DNA of 29,765 bases from Syntrophomonadaceae bacterium (GCA_003553895.1 PWFM01000168.1:1-29765), one strand, 5' to 3'. Numbered from the stretch's first letter, positions 1 to 7,723 are shown. A program made the numbers and translations. The notes: generated from the sequence alone by a model not told the origin.

Positions 1-137
1 AAGGTTTAAGGGATTCGGTTAAGATCATGGTCGGCGGCGCCCCTGTAACCCAGGACTTTGCCGATGAGATTGGCGCCGATGGCTGGGCCCCCGATGCAGC
101 ATCAGCAAAAGAACTGGCCCAAAAAATGATCAGTTAG
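1..137 (+). CDS. Corrinoid (B12-binding) protein, C-terminal end only
   Basis: This is the last ~45 codons of a gene that starts before the window; the reading frame begins at base 3 and ends with TAG at 135-137. The readable tail contains KIMVGGAPVTQDFADEIGAD followed by GWAPDAASAKELAQ. This pattern is typical of the C-terminal end of the cobalamin-binding domain of MtbC/MttC-type corrinoid proteins. Such proteins carry the methyl group on cobalt between a substrate methyltransferase and a second methyltransferase. The MttB-family gene starts about 40 bases later on the same strand, which fits the usual corrinoid protein/MttB pairing. The TAG is followed at once by TGA, so it is a true stop and not pyrrolysine. 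The cobalt-ligating histidine lies upstream of the window and cannot be checked. Confidence 0.85.
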   Translation, partial: GLRDSVKIMVGGAPVTQDFADEIGADGWAPDAASAKELAQKMIS

Positions 138-179
138 TGAATGCCGCTATTAAACCAATTGGAGAAAGGAGAGTTTGGC

Positions 180-1637
180 ATGATCAAAGGTAATTACAAA
201 GTGCAGGAAGGCAATTACCTCCAGGTTCTCTCCGATGACCAGTGCCGCCGCCTGGTAAATGCGGCGATGGAAGTGCTGGAAAGGACCGGGGTTACCTATT
301 TAGATGATGAAGCAGTAGAAAAAATGAAAAAGGCGGGTTGTTATGTAGACGGCAACCGGGTTCGCATCCCCTTCCGCCTGGTTGAATGGGCTTTAAATTC
401 AGTTCCGCGCAAGGTTTCGCTGAGCAACAGCAGGACCGGAAAACGGGTAATGGAGATGGAACCGGGGAATGCTTACTTCGGCACCGGCTCGGATACTCCG
501 AACTTTATCGATCCCTATACCCAGGAAAGGATCCGGACCAGCCGGAAGACGGTCAGTATGGCCACCAAGTGCATCGATGCACTGCCCAACTTGGACTTTG
601 TTATGTCTCTGGGTATTGTGCAGGACGTGCACCAGCTGGTCTATGATCGCTACCAGTTTGAAGCGATGATTTTGAACACCTCCAAGCCAATCGTGATTAC
701 GGCCATTGATGAACCCGGCTATTCTGATATTATCAAGATGTGCGAATATATTGCCGGTAGTGAAGAAGAGTTGAGGAGGAACCCGTTCCTGACCCTTTAC
801 GCTGAACCGATTTCACCCTTGCAGCACCCGGGGGATTCAGCTCGTAAGCTGATGCTGGCAGCCAAGAAAGGCCTCCCGGTTGTCTATACCCCCTGCATCA
901 TGGCCGGGGGCACGGTGCCGGCTACACTGGCAGGAGCGATGGCCAACGGCCTGGCTGAAAGTTTAAGCGGCCTGGTCTTGAACCAGGTTACTTCAGAAGG
1001 CAGCCCCTTTATCATGGGCGGCGTGTTCACGGTGATGGACATGCAGACCACCATTTTTTCCTACGGTGCGCCTGAATTTGACCTGATGATGGCCGCCCTG
1101 GCCGATGTAGCGAATTATTTAGATCTGCCGATGTTCGGCACCTGCGGCTGCACCGATGCCAAGGTGGTGGACGAGCAGGCCCTGATCGAGGGAGCGATAT
1201 CGATCCTGATGACGGCCCAGTCGGGAGCAAACCTGAACCACGATGTTGGTTACATCGAGCATGGCAATACCGCTTCCCTGGAGTACCTGACTATCTGTGA
1301 CGACCTGATTGGTATGGCCCGCAAGATAGTCGGCGGGATAGAAGTCAACGAAGATACCCTGGCGCTTGATATCATTGACAAGGTTGGCCCGGGCGGACAC
1401 TTCCTTGCCGAAGAGCATACCATGGAGCATTTTAAGAAAGAGACCTGGTATCCGCGTTTCTTCATGCGTCAGATTTACGAGAAGTGGGAAGCAGACGGCA
1501 GCAAGACCCTCTTTGACAAGGCCAACGAAAAGGTCATCGATATCCTTGAGAACTATGAACCTGAGCCGCTGCCGAAAGGTGCGCAGCAAAAAATCAAAGA
1601 TATCATCAGTGATGCAGAGTCCAAACTGAACAAATAA
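180..1637 (+). CDS. MttB-superfamily corrinoid methyltransferase (non-pyrrolysine)
   Basis: This 485-residue protein belongs to the trimethylamine methyltransferase (MttB, COG5598) superfamily. The family transfers a methyl group from a methylated amine to a partner Co(I) corrinoid protein in the cytoplasm. I chose the ATG at 180 because AAAGGAG (165-171) sits 8 bases upstream; the ATG at 141 lacks a ribosome site. The frame is open throughout with no internal TAG, so it belongs to the non-pyrrolysine branch, whose studied members act on glycine betaine, proline betaine, carnitine or similar quaternary amines. Family-like stretches include the glycine-rich GTGSDTPNF near residue 105 and GPGGHFLAEEHT near the C-terminus. 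It follows a corrinoid protein gene and precedes an ASKHA protein and a methyl-THF methyltransferase. The substrate cannot be told from sequence. A second paralog lies at 4598-6022. Confidence 0.9.
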   Translation: MIKGNYKVQEGNYLQVLSDDQCRRLVNAAMEVLERTGVTYLDDEAVEKMKKAGCYVDGNRVRIPFRLVEWALNSVPRKVSLSNSRTGKRVMEMEPGNAYFGTGSDTPNFIDPYTQERIRTSRKTVSMATKCIDALPNLDFVMSLGIVQDVHQLVYDRYQFEAMILNTSKPIVITAIDEPGYSDIIKMCEYIAGSEEELRRNPFLTLYAEPISPLQHPGDSARKLMLAAKKGLPVVYTPCIMAGGTVPATLAGAMANGLAESLSGLVLNQVTSEGSPFIMGGVFTVMDMQTTIFSYGAPEFDLMMAALADVANYLDLPMFGTCGCTDAKVVDEQALIEGAISILMTAQSGANLNHDVGYIEHGNTASLEYLTICDDLIGMARKIVGGIEVNEDTLALDIIDKVGPGGHFLAEEHTMEHFKKETWYPRFFMRQIYEKWEADGSKTLFDKANEKVIDILENYEPEPLPKGAQQKIKDIISDAESKLNK

Positions 1638-1680
1638 GCTATAATAGAATTAAGACTCTATGATTGGTGGTGGCAGAGAC

Positions 1681-3702
1681 ATGGCAAATATGGCCTTAGG
1701 GATTGATACAGGCGGGACCTTTACTGATGGAGTAATCTTTGACCTGGACAACCGGACGGTAGAAGCGAAGACGAAGGTGGAAACTACCAGGCATGATCTG
1801 ACTCTGGCGGTGAACCGCTGTTTAGATCAGCTGATCGCTGCTTTCAAGCGCAAGAACGGCGAGCAGGTCGATATAACTCAGATCAAAATGGAATCTGTTT
1901 CCACCACTCTTGCCACCAATGCCATTGTAGAAGGGCAGGGTGCAGAGGTAGGCCTTATCCAGATTGGTTTCGAGCCCGGGGAGGGCCTACCTACCCACCA
2001 TTACGAGGTGATCAAAGGCGGTTGTAATATCAAGGGCCGCATTATAGAAGAAGTTGACATGGAAGCAGCCGAAAAAGCGATCGGGGAGATGAAAGATCAC
2101 GTTGATGCTTTTGCTGTATCAGGTTATTTATGCATCAGGAACCCGGTCCAGGAGCTTGAAGTGATGGACTTGATCCGCAGGCTGACCGGTTACCCGGTTG
2201 TGGGCGCACACCAGCTCAGCAGTGAACTGGGTATGCGCGAGCGGACGGTGACGGCTATTCTCAATGCCCGTTTAATGCCATTGATTACCGATTTAATGGA
2301 TTCGGTTAAAGAAGGCATGGATCGGATGGGCATAGCGGCGCCTTTGATGGTGGTGCGCGGCGACGGCAGTTTAATCAGTGAAACGAAGGCGAGAGAAAAA
2401 CCGATCGAGACCATATTATCAGGCCCTGCGGCAAGCATCATCGGCGCTTTGACTCTGACCGGGGTCAAAGACGGCCTGGTTGTGGACATGGGCGGGACGA
2501 CCACCGATGTGGCTGTCCTGCAGGACGGACGTCCTTCTTTGAACAAAGAGGGGGCCAGGGTAGGCGGCTGGCTGACCAGGGTTAAGGCGGCCCAGATTAC
2601 TACAATCGGCCTGGGCGGAGACAGCCTGGTCCAGGTTTCCAAGAGCGCCGTGTTGAGCATCGGTCCGCAGAGGGTTTTTCCCCTGTCCTGGATCGCCTCG
2701 CAGTATCCCTACCTGACTGAAGAGCTGGAAGATATTAAGTCCGTGGACTATTCGATGATGGATACCCAGCCCAACTTCATCCTGGCTTACATCAGGGATC
2801 CCTTTCATCTCAAGCTAACCGCTACCGAGCAACAGATCCTGGATTTGATCAAGGAAGGTCCGCATACCCTGCACTACATCAGCAAGAAGCTGGAAAAAGC
2901 AATTGACCTATTGCCCTGGCAGCGCCTGGTTAACGTAGCTTCGGTGCACCGGGCGGCTCTAACTCCCAGCGATGTTTTGCATGTGCGGGGCGAACTTGAT
3001 TTGTGGGACAAACGGGCAGCAGAACTGGGCACCCAGATGCTGGCGGCCCGCTACCGCACCGGGGTGGAAGAGTTTACAGATAAAGTATTGGAAGAAGCAG
3101 TATATAAGCTGGGCCTGGTTACCGTGGACCGGTTGCTGGAAGAAGAGGACCTCGGTTTTTCCTTTAACGAAGCAGACGGTCGTCAGAACCTGTTGCGCAA
3201 GGCCATGGGTCAGGAATTAAATAAGAAAAAGAAGCTCTTTGATTTCAAGCTTAATTTGGGACTGCCCCTGGTGGCGGTTGGAGCCCCGGTGGAAGCGTAC
3301 TTCCCCAGCCTGTCCGAAAAGCTGAACGCTGAACTTCATATGCCTGAGGATGCCGACGTGGCTAACGCTGTAGGCACGGTCAGCGGCGAGGCGGTGGAAC
3401 GCATCAGTGTTTTGGTCAAGCCCGGCGAAGGCGGCGGTTTTTTGGTCCACCTGCCGCACAAGAGGGAATTTTTCATGATTTTTGAAGAGGCGATCGATTA
3501 TGCCTGCAAAGAAGGACAGAAATATGTTCAGGAGCAGGCTGTAGCCGGCGGGGCCAAAGATATCGAAACGGTAGTGGAAAGGCAGGACCGCTACAGCAAG
3601 ATGACCGCCTTTTCAGAAGACGATACCCAGAGCATGGAGACCAAGATATTTATTGAGAGCACGATCGAGGTGTCTGCCGCAGGCAGGCCCTGGAGCGGAT
3701 AA
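1681..3702 (+). CDS. Hydantoinase/oxoprolinase-like ASKHA protein in the methyltransferase operon
   Basis: This 673-residue protein has the hydantoinase A/oxoprolinase ASKHA architecture. The first phosphate loop is GIDTGGTFTDG near residue 7, the N-terminal domain has STTLATNAIVEGQG, and the second phosphate loop is DMGGTTTDVAV at about 269-279. Residues ~378-435 (LTATEQQILDLIKEGPHTL and following) look like a winged-helix insert, which is my inference. The C-terminal part contains ADVANAVGTVSGE, typical of the family. Known relatives hydrolyse cyclic amides using ATP, but members inside MttB operons have no established role. It lacks the Cys-rich ferredoxin domain of RACo. Start: ATG 1681 follows GGTGG at 1666-1670, whereas ATG 1660 has no ribosome site. 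It probably helps process or activate the substrate or the corrinoid protein. Confidence 0.82.
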   Translation: MANMALGIDTGGTFTDGVIFDLDNRTVEAKTKVETTRHDLTLAVNRCLDQLIAAFKRKNGEQVDITQIKMESVSTTLATNAIVEGQGAEVGLIQIGFEPGEGLPTHHYEVIKGGCNIKGRIIEEVDMEAAEKAIGEMKDHVDAFAVSGYLCIRNPVQELEVMDLIRRLTGYPVVGAHQLSSELGMRERTVTAILNARLMPLITDLMDSVKEGMDRMGIAAPLMVVRGDGSLISETKAREKPIETILSGPAASIIGALTLTGVKDGLVVDMGGTTTDVAVLQDGRPSLNKEGARVGGWLTRVKAAQITTIGLGGDSLVQVSKSAVLSIGPQRVFPLSWIASQYPYLTEELEDIKSVDYSMMDTQPNFILAYIRDPFHLKLTATEQQILDLIKEGPHTLHYISKKLEKAIDLLPWQRLVNVASVHRAALTPSDVLHVRGELDLWDKRAAELGTQMLAARYRTGVEEFTDKVLEEAVYKLGLVTVDRLLEEEDLGFSFNEADGRQNLLRKAMGQELNKKKKLFDFKLNLGLPLVAVGAPVEAYFPSLSEKLNAELHMPEDADVANAVGTVSGEAVERISVLVKPGEGGGFLVHLPHKREFFMIFEEAIDYACKEGQKYVQEQAVAGGAKDIETVVERQDRYSKMTAFSEDDTQSMETKIFIESTIEVSAAGRPWSG

Positions 3703-3727
3703 TATTTAAGTAGGGAGGAGTAAAAAA

Positions 3728-4522
3728 ATGATTATTATCGGCGAGTTAATCAATTCAACCCGCAAAAAGATCAAGCAGGCCATAGACGAGCAGGATGTGA
3801 AGTACATCCAGGAGCTGGCCAAAAAACAGGAAGAAGCCGGTGCCGACTATATAGATGTTAATTCCGGAGCTTATGTGCACGACGAAGTGAGATACCTGGT
3901 ATGGCTGGTAGAGATAGTGCAAGAAGGGGTAGAAAAGCCCCTGGCGCTGGACAGCCCCAATCCGAAAGCCCTGGAAGAAGCGATGAAAGTGCATGAAGGA
4001 ACACCTATGATCAACTCGATCAGCGCCGAAAAAGAGCGTTACGAGCAGGTTATCCCCCTTTTGAAGGGCACTGACACTCCCGTGGTAGCCCTGTGCATGA
4101 GCGACAAGGGCATGCCTGAAACAGCAGATGACCGCCTCGAGGAGGCCAAAAAGCTTTTGGAAATGCTCGACAAAGACGATGTGAAGATGTCGAATGTTTA
4201 TCTCGACCCCTTGATCAATCCGGTTAGCGTTAACGGGGAATACGGACCGCAGGCCCTGGATGCCATCGATAAGATTGCCAAACTGGAGTCTGGCTGCCAT
4301 ATCACCAGTGGGCTGAGCAATATTTCCTTCGGCCTGCCGCAAAGAGCTTTGGTTAACCAGGCCTTTATAGTTCTGGCTATGGGCCGGGGCATGGATTCGG
4401 CTATCGTTGACCCCCTGGACCAGAAGAAAATGAGCCTGGTTAAAGCTGCCGAGGTGATTTTAAACCGCGACCCGTACGCCATGAGTTATCTGAAAGCATC
4501 CCGGGCCGGGAAACTGATATAG
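3728..4522 (+). CDS. Methyltetrahydrofolate:corrinoid methyltransferase (MtgA/MtvA/AcsE-like)
   Basis: This 264-residue single-domain protein is a pterin-binding TIM barrel of the DHPS/methyl-THF methyltransferase family. Visible signatures are the N-terminal IIIGELINSTRK, GADYIDVNSGA near residue 37, LALDSPNPKALEEAM near 75, and SGLSNISFGLPQR near 195-207, which is a conserved pterin-site strand in this family. The length matches stand-alone MtgA/AcsE-type enzymes. The start has an excellent ribosome site (AGGGAGGAG) ahead of ATG 3728. Between two MttB genes, it should move the methyl group from the methyl-corrinoid to tetrahydrofolate, feeding the Wood-Ljungdahl or another one-carbon pathway. 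Whether it runs forward or backward cannot be told. Confidence 0.9.
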   Translation: MIIIGELINSTRKKIKQAIDEQDVKYIQELAKKQEEAGADYIDVNSGAYVHDEVRYLVWLVEIVQEGVEKPLALDSPNPKALEEAMKVHEGTPMINSISAEKERYEQVIPLLKGTDTPVVALCMSDKGMPETADDRLEEAKKLLEMLDKDDVKMSNVYLDPLINPVSVNGEYGPQALDAIDKIAKLESGCHITSGLSNISFGLPQRALVNQAFIVLAMGRGMDSAIVDPLDQKKMSLVKAAEVILNRDPYAMSYLKASRAGKLI

Positions 4523-4597
4523 GTTTAGATATTATTTATTGAGGCTTTACTACTTAAAATAAGAAGCGCAAGGTTTTATGCAGGAAGGATGACATAG

Positions 4598-6022
4598 TTG
4601 ATAATCCGCGAATTTGAGCCAATCAATTATTTAAAAAGGGAACAGCTGGACCAGATTCACCTGGGCGCAATGACCGTGCTGGAAGGTGACGGTGTCGAGT
4701 TCTTTTCCCAGGAAGCCCGGAATATACTGCAAAAAGCGGGAGCAAAAGTCCGGGGAGACAACGTTTTTATACCCCGGGAACTGGTAGTGGAACAGGTGGC
4801 CCTTGCCCCTTCACAATTTACACTCAATGCCAGAAATCCGGAAAATAATGTGGTAGTTGGGGGGCAAAACGTTGTAAATGCTCCGGGGTACGGGTCTCCC
4901 TATGTAATGGATTACGCCAGTAATAAAAGGAAAACGTCAACTTACGAAGATTACCTTGCTTTCACTAAACTGTGCGGCCACAGCGATAATTTCGATGTTG
5001 CCGGCGGGGTGTTAGTTGAACCCAATGATATCCCGAATTATCTCAGGCATGCAAAAATGTTTCAGGCCGGGGTCAAGCACACAGATAAATGCCTTATGGG
5101 CAGCGCTATGGGCGAAAAAAAAGCCCGCGAATGCATTGAGATGGCCGCCATCCTTTTCGGCGGGATGCATAAAGTGCGCAATTACCCCTGCCTTGTATCG
5201 CTAATCAATACGCAGAGTCCGCTGCAGTTTGACCGGCGTATGGTCGAAGCGCTAATGGTTTATGCGCAGAACAACCAGCCGGTACTTATTTCCGCTTTGG
5301 CCATGAATGGCACTACAGCGCCTGTAACCCTTGCCGGTTCACTGGTGCAACAAACTGCTGAAATATTATCAGGAGTGGTTTTAGCCCAGTTGATTAACCC
5401 CGGCACGCCGGTAGTGTTTGGTTCATCTTCCAGTGTGGTTGATTTAAGAACGGGCGACCTGGCGATTGGCAGTCCGGAGTCGACAAAAATGTTTTGCGTT
5501 ATAGCCCAGATGGGCCGTTACTACGGGCTTCCTTCCCGGGGTGGCGGGTCGGTAACCGATTCGATTTCTCCCGATGCCCAGAGCGGTTTTGAATCTATGA
5601 TGGTGGCTATGAACTGTGTTTTCAGCGGGATTAATTTTATGCTTCATTCTGCCGGGATGCTGGAAAACTATATGACCATGTCCTATGAAAAATTCGTAAT
5701 TGACGATGAAATAATCGGCATGATTAAAGAATATACAAGGCCAATAGTTGTTAACGATGAATACCTTGCCGTGGACACCATCCTCAAACACGGCAGCGGG
5801 GGTCACTATATGGCTGATGATCATACTTTCAGGCATATGAAAAAAATGCGGATCCCCCTTGTTAGCAACAGGTCAAACTATAAGGCTCCCGGCGATTATA
5901 GCAACGCCGCAGAGAAGGCTACGGAATACTACCAGGAGGTTCTTAAAAACTACCAGGACCCACCGCTTGATGAAAAAGTTGAAGAAGAGTTGCAAAAGTA
6001 TATAGATAAAATCAAGGAATAA
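4598..6022 (+). CDS. MttB-superfamily corrinoid methyltransferase, second paralog (non-pyrrolysine)
   Basis: This 474-residue MttB-superfamily protein starts with TTG at 4598, preceded by GGAAGGA (4583-4589) at good spacing. It is clearly divergent from the first copy: the middle carries GGGSVTDSISPDAQSGFESM and the C-terminal region has HGSGGHYMADDHTFRHMKK, which aligns with GPGGHFLAEEHT of the first. There is no in-frame TAG, so it is not the pyrrolysine-dependent trimethylamine enzyme. It is the last gene of the operon, 75 bases after the methyl-THF methyltransferase, and is followed by a short hairpin. Two different MttB proteins beside one methyl-THF methyltransferase suggest either two substrates or two substrate states. 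The specific amine is unknown. Confidence 0.9.
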   Translation: MIIREFEPINYLKREQLDQIHLGAMTVLEGDGVEFFSQEARNILQKAGAKVRGDNVFIPRELVVEQVALAPSQFTLNARNPENNVVVGGQNVVNAPGYGSPYVMDYASNKRKTSTYEDYLAFTKLCGHSDNFDVAGGVLVEPNDIPNYLRHAKMFQAGVKHTDKCLMGSAMGEKKARECIEMAAILFGGMHKVRNYPCLVSLINTQSPLQFDRRMVEALMVYAQNNQPVLISALAMNGTTAPVTLAGSLVQQTAEILSGVVLAQLINPGTPVVFGSSSSVVDLRTGDLAIGSPESTKMFCVIAQMGRYYGLPSRGGGSVTDSISPDAQSGFESMMVAMNCVFSGINFMLHSAGMLENYMTMSYEKFVIDDEIIGMIKEYTRPIVVNDEYLAVDTILKHGSGGHYMADDHTFRHMKKMRIPLVSNRSNYKAPGDYSNAAEKATEYYQEVLKNYQDPPLDEKVEEELQKYIDKIKE

Positions 6023-6040
6023 CCCCTTAGGGTTGTTTAA
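6021..6040 (+). terminator. Short hairpin at the end of the methyltransferase operon
   Basis: AACCC (6021-6025) and GGGTT (6030-6034) form a 5-bp stem with a 4-base loop overlapping the stop codon of the upstream gene, followed by GTTTAA. The stem is short and the T-run is poor, so this is at best a weak terminator. The stronger hairpin lies at 6169-6200. Confidence 0.25.
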
Positions 6041-6127
6041 TAGCACATTTAAAAGTGAAAACTCAGCGCTGTTGGGCCTGAATTATGCGGCAAGCAAACA
6101 GGACCAACTTGATTACTATGCTGGTAG

Positions 6128-6159
6128 GTGAGATAAGGAAACCTGTCCCCTTGTTTCAC
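6128..6159. repeat. REP-like hairpin element
   Basis: GTGAGATAAGG (6128-6138) and CCTTGTTTCAC (6149-6159) pair over 11 bp (two G-U pairs) around a 10-base loop, AAACCTGTCC. On the minus strand it reads GTGAAACAAGGGGACAGG. From memory, this resembles dispersed GAAACAAGGGGACxGGTT hairpins found near REP-associated (Y1) transposases in Firmicutes. Only one copy is visible here, so its repeat nature is inferred. Confidence 0.45.
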
Positions 6160-6168
6160 TTATTGAAG

Positions 6169-6207
6169 ACGGCTGCCTGAAAGATCTAGAAGGCAGCCGT
6201 TTATATT
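6169..6207 (+). terminator. Strong hairpin terminator after the methyltransferase operon
   Basis: ACGGCTGCCT (6169-6178) and AGGCAGCCGT (6191-6200) make a perfect 10-bp GC-rich stem with a 12-base loop, followed by TTATATT. The T-run is imperfect. It is the most likely intrinsic terminator for the plus-strand operon ending at 6022 and separates it from tRNA-Sec. Confidence 0.6.
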
Positions 6208-6325
6208 GTAAAAGTTTATATTATTAATATGGAAGTTTTTAAACCTGGCCACCACAAAAGTGTCCTGGTTTCGATGCGTTTATTATCCCCGCGGCAAAGT
6301 TTTTTCAGTGTCAATGTTTTTACTC

Positions 6326-6354
6326 TTGAAAAGGACCAAGCTGAAAGTTATAAT
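6326..6354 (+). promoter_or_regulatory. Sigma-A-type promoter for tRNA-Sec
   Basis: TTGAAA (6326-6331), a 17-base spacer and a perfect TATAAT (6349-6354) form a near-consensus promoter. Transcription would begin near 6361, about 30 bases before the tRNA. A small AAACC/GGTTT inverted repeat lies in the leader at about 6362-6382. Confidence 0.75.
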
Positions 6355-6392
6355 TAACTGGAAACCCTTCAAAAAAGGTTTTTCGTCTATAC

Positions 6393-6486
6393 GGGAGTAG
6401 TTAGCGGCCTGGTGGCGCTCCTGGACTTCAAATCCAGTGGCAGGGCAGCCCCCTGCGGTGGGTTCGATTCCCATCTACTCCCGCCA
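6393..6486 (+). tRNA. selC: tRNA-Sec (anticodon UCA)
   Basis: The cloverleaf has an 8-bp acceptor stem, GGGAGTAG (6393-6400) with CTACTCCC (6475-6482), which is the hallmark length of bacterial tRNA-Sec. The anticodon stem CTGGA/TCCAG (6421-6425/6433-6437) encloses CTTCAAA with anticodon TCA at 6428-6430, which reads UGA. The long variable arm is GCAGGG-CAGC-CCCCTGC-like. The T-loop TTCGATT (6463-6469) sits on a 5-bp stem. The discriminator is G6483 and CCA is encoded (6484-6486), followed by a run of seven T. This shows that the organism decodes UGA as selenocysteine. SelA, SelB and SelD are not in this window. Confidence 0.95.
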
Positions 6487-6491
6487 TTTTT

Positions 6492-6950
6492 TTATTTCAC
6501 AGTTAACACACTACAATTATCTGACTCCTGGACTACGGCGCTGCTGACACTGCCCAAGAATACTTTTTGCAATCCGCTTCGGCCTCTACTGCCGATAACG
6601 ATCATGTCAAATCCTTCGTCGCAGGCTGTTTTTACAATGGTATCTGCAGGGTGCCCTTCTTTAAGAATTGTTCGGGACTTGACATTTTTTGTTTCCAGAA
6701 ATTTTTGTGCTTCCTGCAAAATCTTACTTGCTTCATTTTTATTTTCTTCCAGCACCTTCCTGAATCGTTCCATGTCTTGTTTGGTCGGTCCTGCGCCTTC
6801 TCTCCAGGGCAGAGCGGATAGATTAATTTTTTCATCATAAACATGCATAACGGCTACATCATTAACCTGACAACCAGTGGCGATTACTGCAGCTTTTTCC
6901 AAGGCCTTTTGGCTGTGCTCCGAACCATCCGTACACACTAAAATTTTCAT
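6492..6950 (-). CDS. Universal stress protein (UspA family)
   Basis: This 152-residue single-domain protein starts MKILVCTDGSEHSQKALEKA, the normal first strand and Asp/Gly loop of the Usp fold. It ends with GSRGRSGLQKVFLGS, which fits the G-x2-G-x9-G-[ST] ATP-binding signature, followed by the terminal NCSVLTVK strand. It should be a cytoplasmic ATP-binding stress protein of unknown specific role. A charged helical stretch (about residues 54-85, with QDMERFRKVLEENKNEASK) is inserted after the second strand. GGGAG lies about 9 bases before its ATG. The gene converges on tRNA-Sec with only 5 bases between them. Confidence 0.93.
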   Translation of the reverse strand: MKILVCTDGSEHSQKALEKAAVIATGCQVNDVAVMHVYDEKINLSALPWREGAGPTKQDMERFRKVLEENKNEASKILQEAQKFLETKNVKSRTILKEGHPADTIVKTACDEGFDMIVIGSRGRSGLQKVFLGSVSSAVVQESDNCSVLTVK

Positions 6951-7016
6951 GTAAAATCGCTCCCGTCTATTAATTTGATCTGGTTCCTTACAACACCCTT
7001 CTTATTTATATTAACA

Positions 7017-7039
7017 TTTTTTCAGCTATAATGAAAAAA
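7017..7039. repeat. AT-rich 8-bp inverted repeat between usp and the DUF6125-like gene
   Basis: TTTTTTCA (7017-7024) and TGAAAAAA (7032-7039) are perfect inverted copies around GCTATAA, which overlaps a TATAAT-like hexamer (7027-7032). It lies in the divergent space between the minus-strand stress gene and the plus-strand gene at 7214. It could be an operator or chance in AT-rich DNA. I see nothing else clear in 6951-7213. Confidence 0.25.
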
Positions 7040-7213
7040 TTGGCGTGGATATTTTAAAAAAAGATATTGGGCAAATAAGAAGGCTTTCTGCAGTAGGAAC
7101 CTGCCGGGTGGCTGCCGAAATAAACAATATCCTGCGCCAATTTTGCTCAGGTGAGGGCATTTTTAAGCAGTTTTAACCAATTATTGTTTTCAATAAAGGG
7201 GAGGGAAATAAAC

Positions 7214-7723
7214 TTGGATCTAAAAGATTTAAGCAGGGAGCAACTGGAGTATTTACTCGAGGACTTTGCGAAAAGATGGCTGGCCCACGACGGTTTGTGG
7301 TTTCAACAGGTGGAGCAAGCCCGCGGTATGGAAGAAGCAATCCGCCTGGATGCCGGAGCCTGGGAAAATTTTACGGTCGTTGAAGCCAGGCGGATCATGG
7401 CGTTTTTAGGGATCGAGCCGGGAGGTGGCCTGGATGCCCTTAAAAAAGCCTTAGAGTACAGGATGTACAGATTGATTAACAGGCAGGAAATCATCGATCA
7501 GGATGCCGGCACCATTATTTTCAAGATGAATGATTGCCGGGTTCAATCGGCCCGCCGTCGAAAAAAAATGCCTGAATTCCCGTGCCGACCGGTGGGGCTG
7601 GTTGAGTACTCCGGTTTTGCCCGGGCAATTGATCCAAGGATTGAAACCAGATGTCTCTACTGTCCTCCTGATGAGCACCCGGAAGACAGCTTCTGTGCCT
7701 GGGAGTTTACTTTGAAAAAGTAA
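7214..7723 (+). CDS. DUF6125-like cysteine-containing protein, function unknown
   Basis: I read this as a 169-residue soluble protein starting at TTG 7214, because GGGGAGGG (about 7198-7205) lies 8-9 bases upstream; the ATG at 7151 has no ribosome site. The N-terminal half is helical (DLSREQLEYLLEDFAKRWLA, then GMEEAIRLDAGAWE). The C-terminal half has the pattern NDCRVQSARRRKK, FPCRPVGLVEYSGFA and TRCLYCPPDEH-(5)-CAWEF. Five regularly placed cysteines suggest a metal or cofactor site. This layout resembles DUF6125 and L-2-aminothiazoline-4-carboxylate hydrolase-like proteins, as recalled and not searched. Function is unknown. It precedes the ArsR/selenoprotein cluster by about 90 bases, but that cluster has its own promoter. 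Confidence 0.6.
   Translation: MDLKDLSREQLEYLLEDFAKRWLAHDGLWFQQVEQARGMEEAIRLDAGAWENFTVVEARRIMAFLGIEPGGGLDALKKALEYRMYRLINRQEIIDQDAGTIIFKMNDCRVQSARRRKKMPEFPCRPVGLVEYSGFARAIDPRIETRCLYCPPDEHPEDSFCAWEFTLKK

Noticed and set aside
135..140. TAG as a pyrrolysine codon at the end of the corrinoid protein
   Set aside because: The TAG is immediately followed by TGA and by the next gene's leader, and the protein already has its full family C-terminus. Both MttB genes are free of in-frame TAG.
6023..6392. Cobalamin riboswitch near the corrinoid operon
   Set aside because: This stretch holds a REP-like hairpin, a terminator and the tRNA-Sec promoter. I found no B12-box-like GCCACTG element.
7045..7176. 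Small 43-codon frame with GTG start and a coding-like peptide (DIGQIRRLSAVGTCRVAAEI)
   Set aside because: It has no ribosome site and no ATG start, and it overlaps the upstream part of the next gene's frame. It could be a remnant, but the support is too thin to call a gene.
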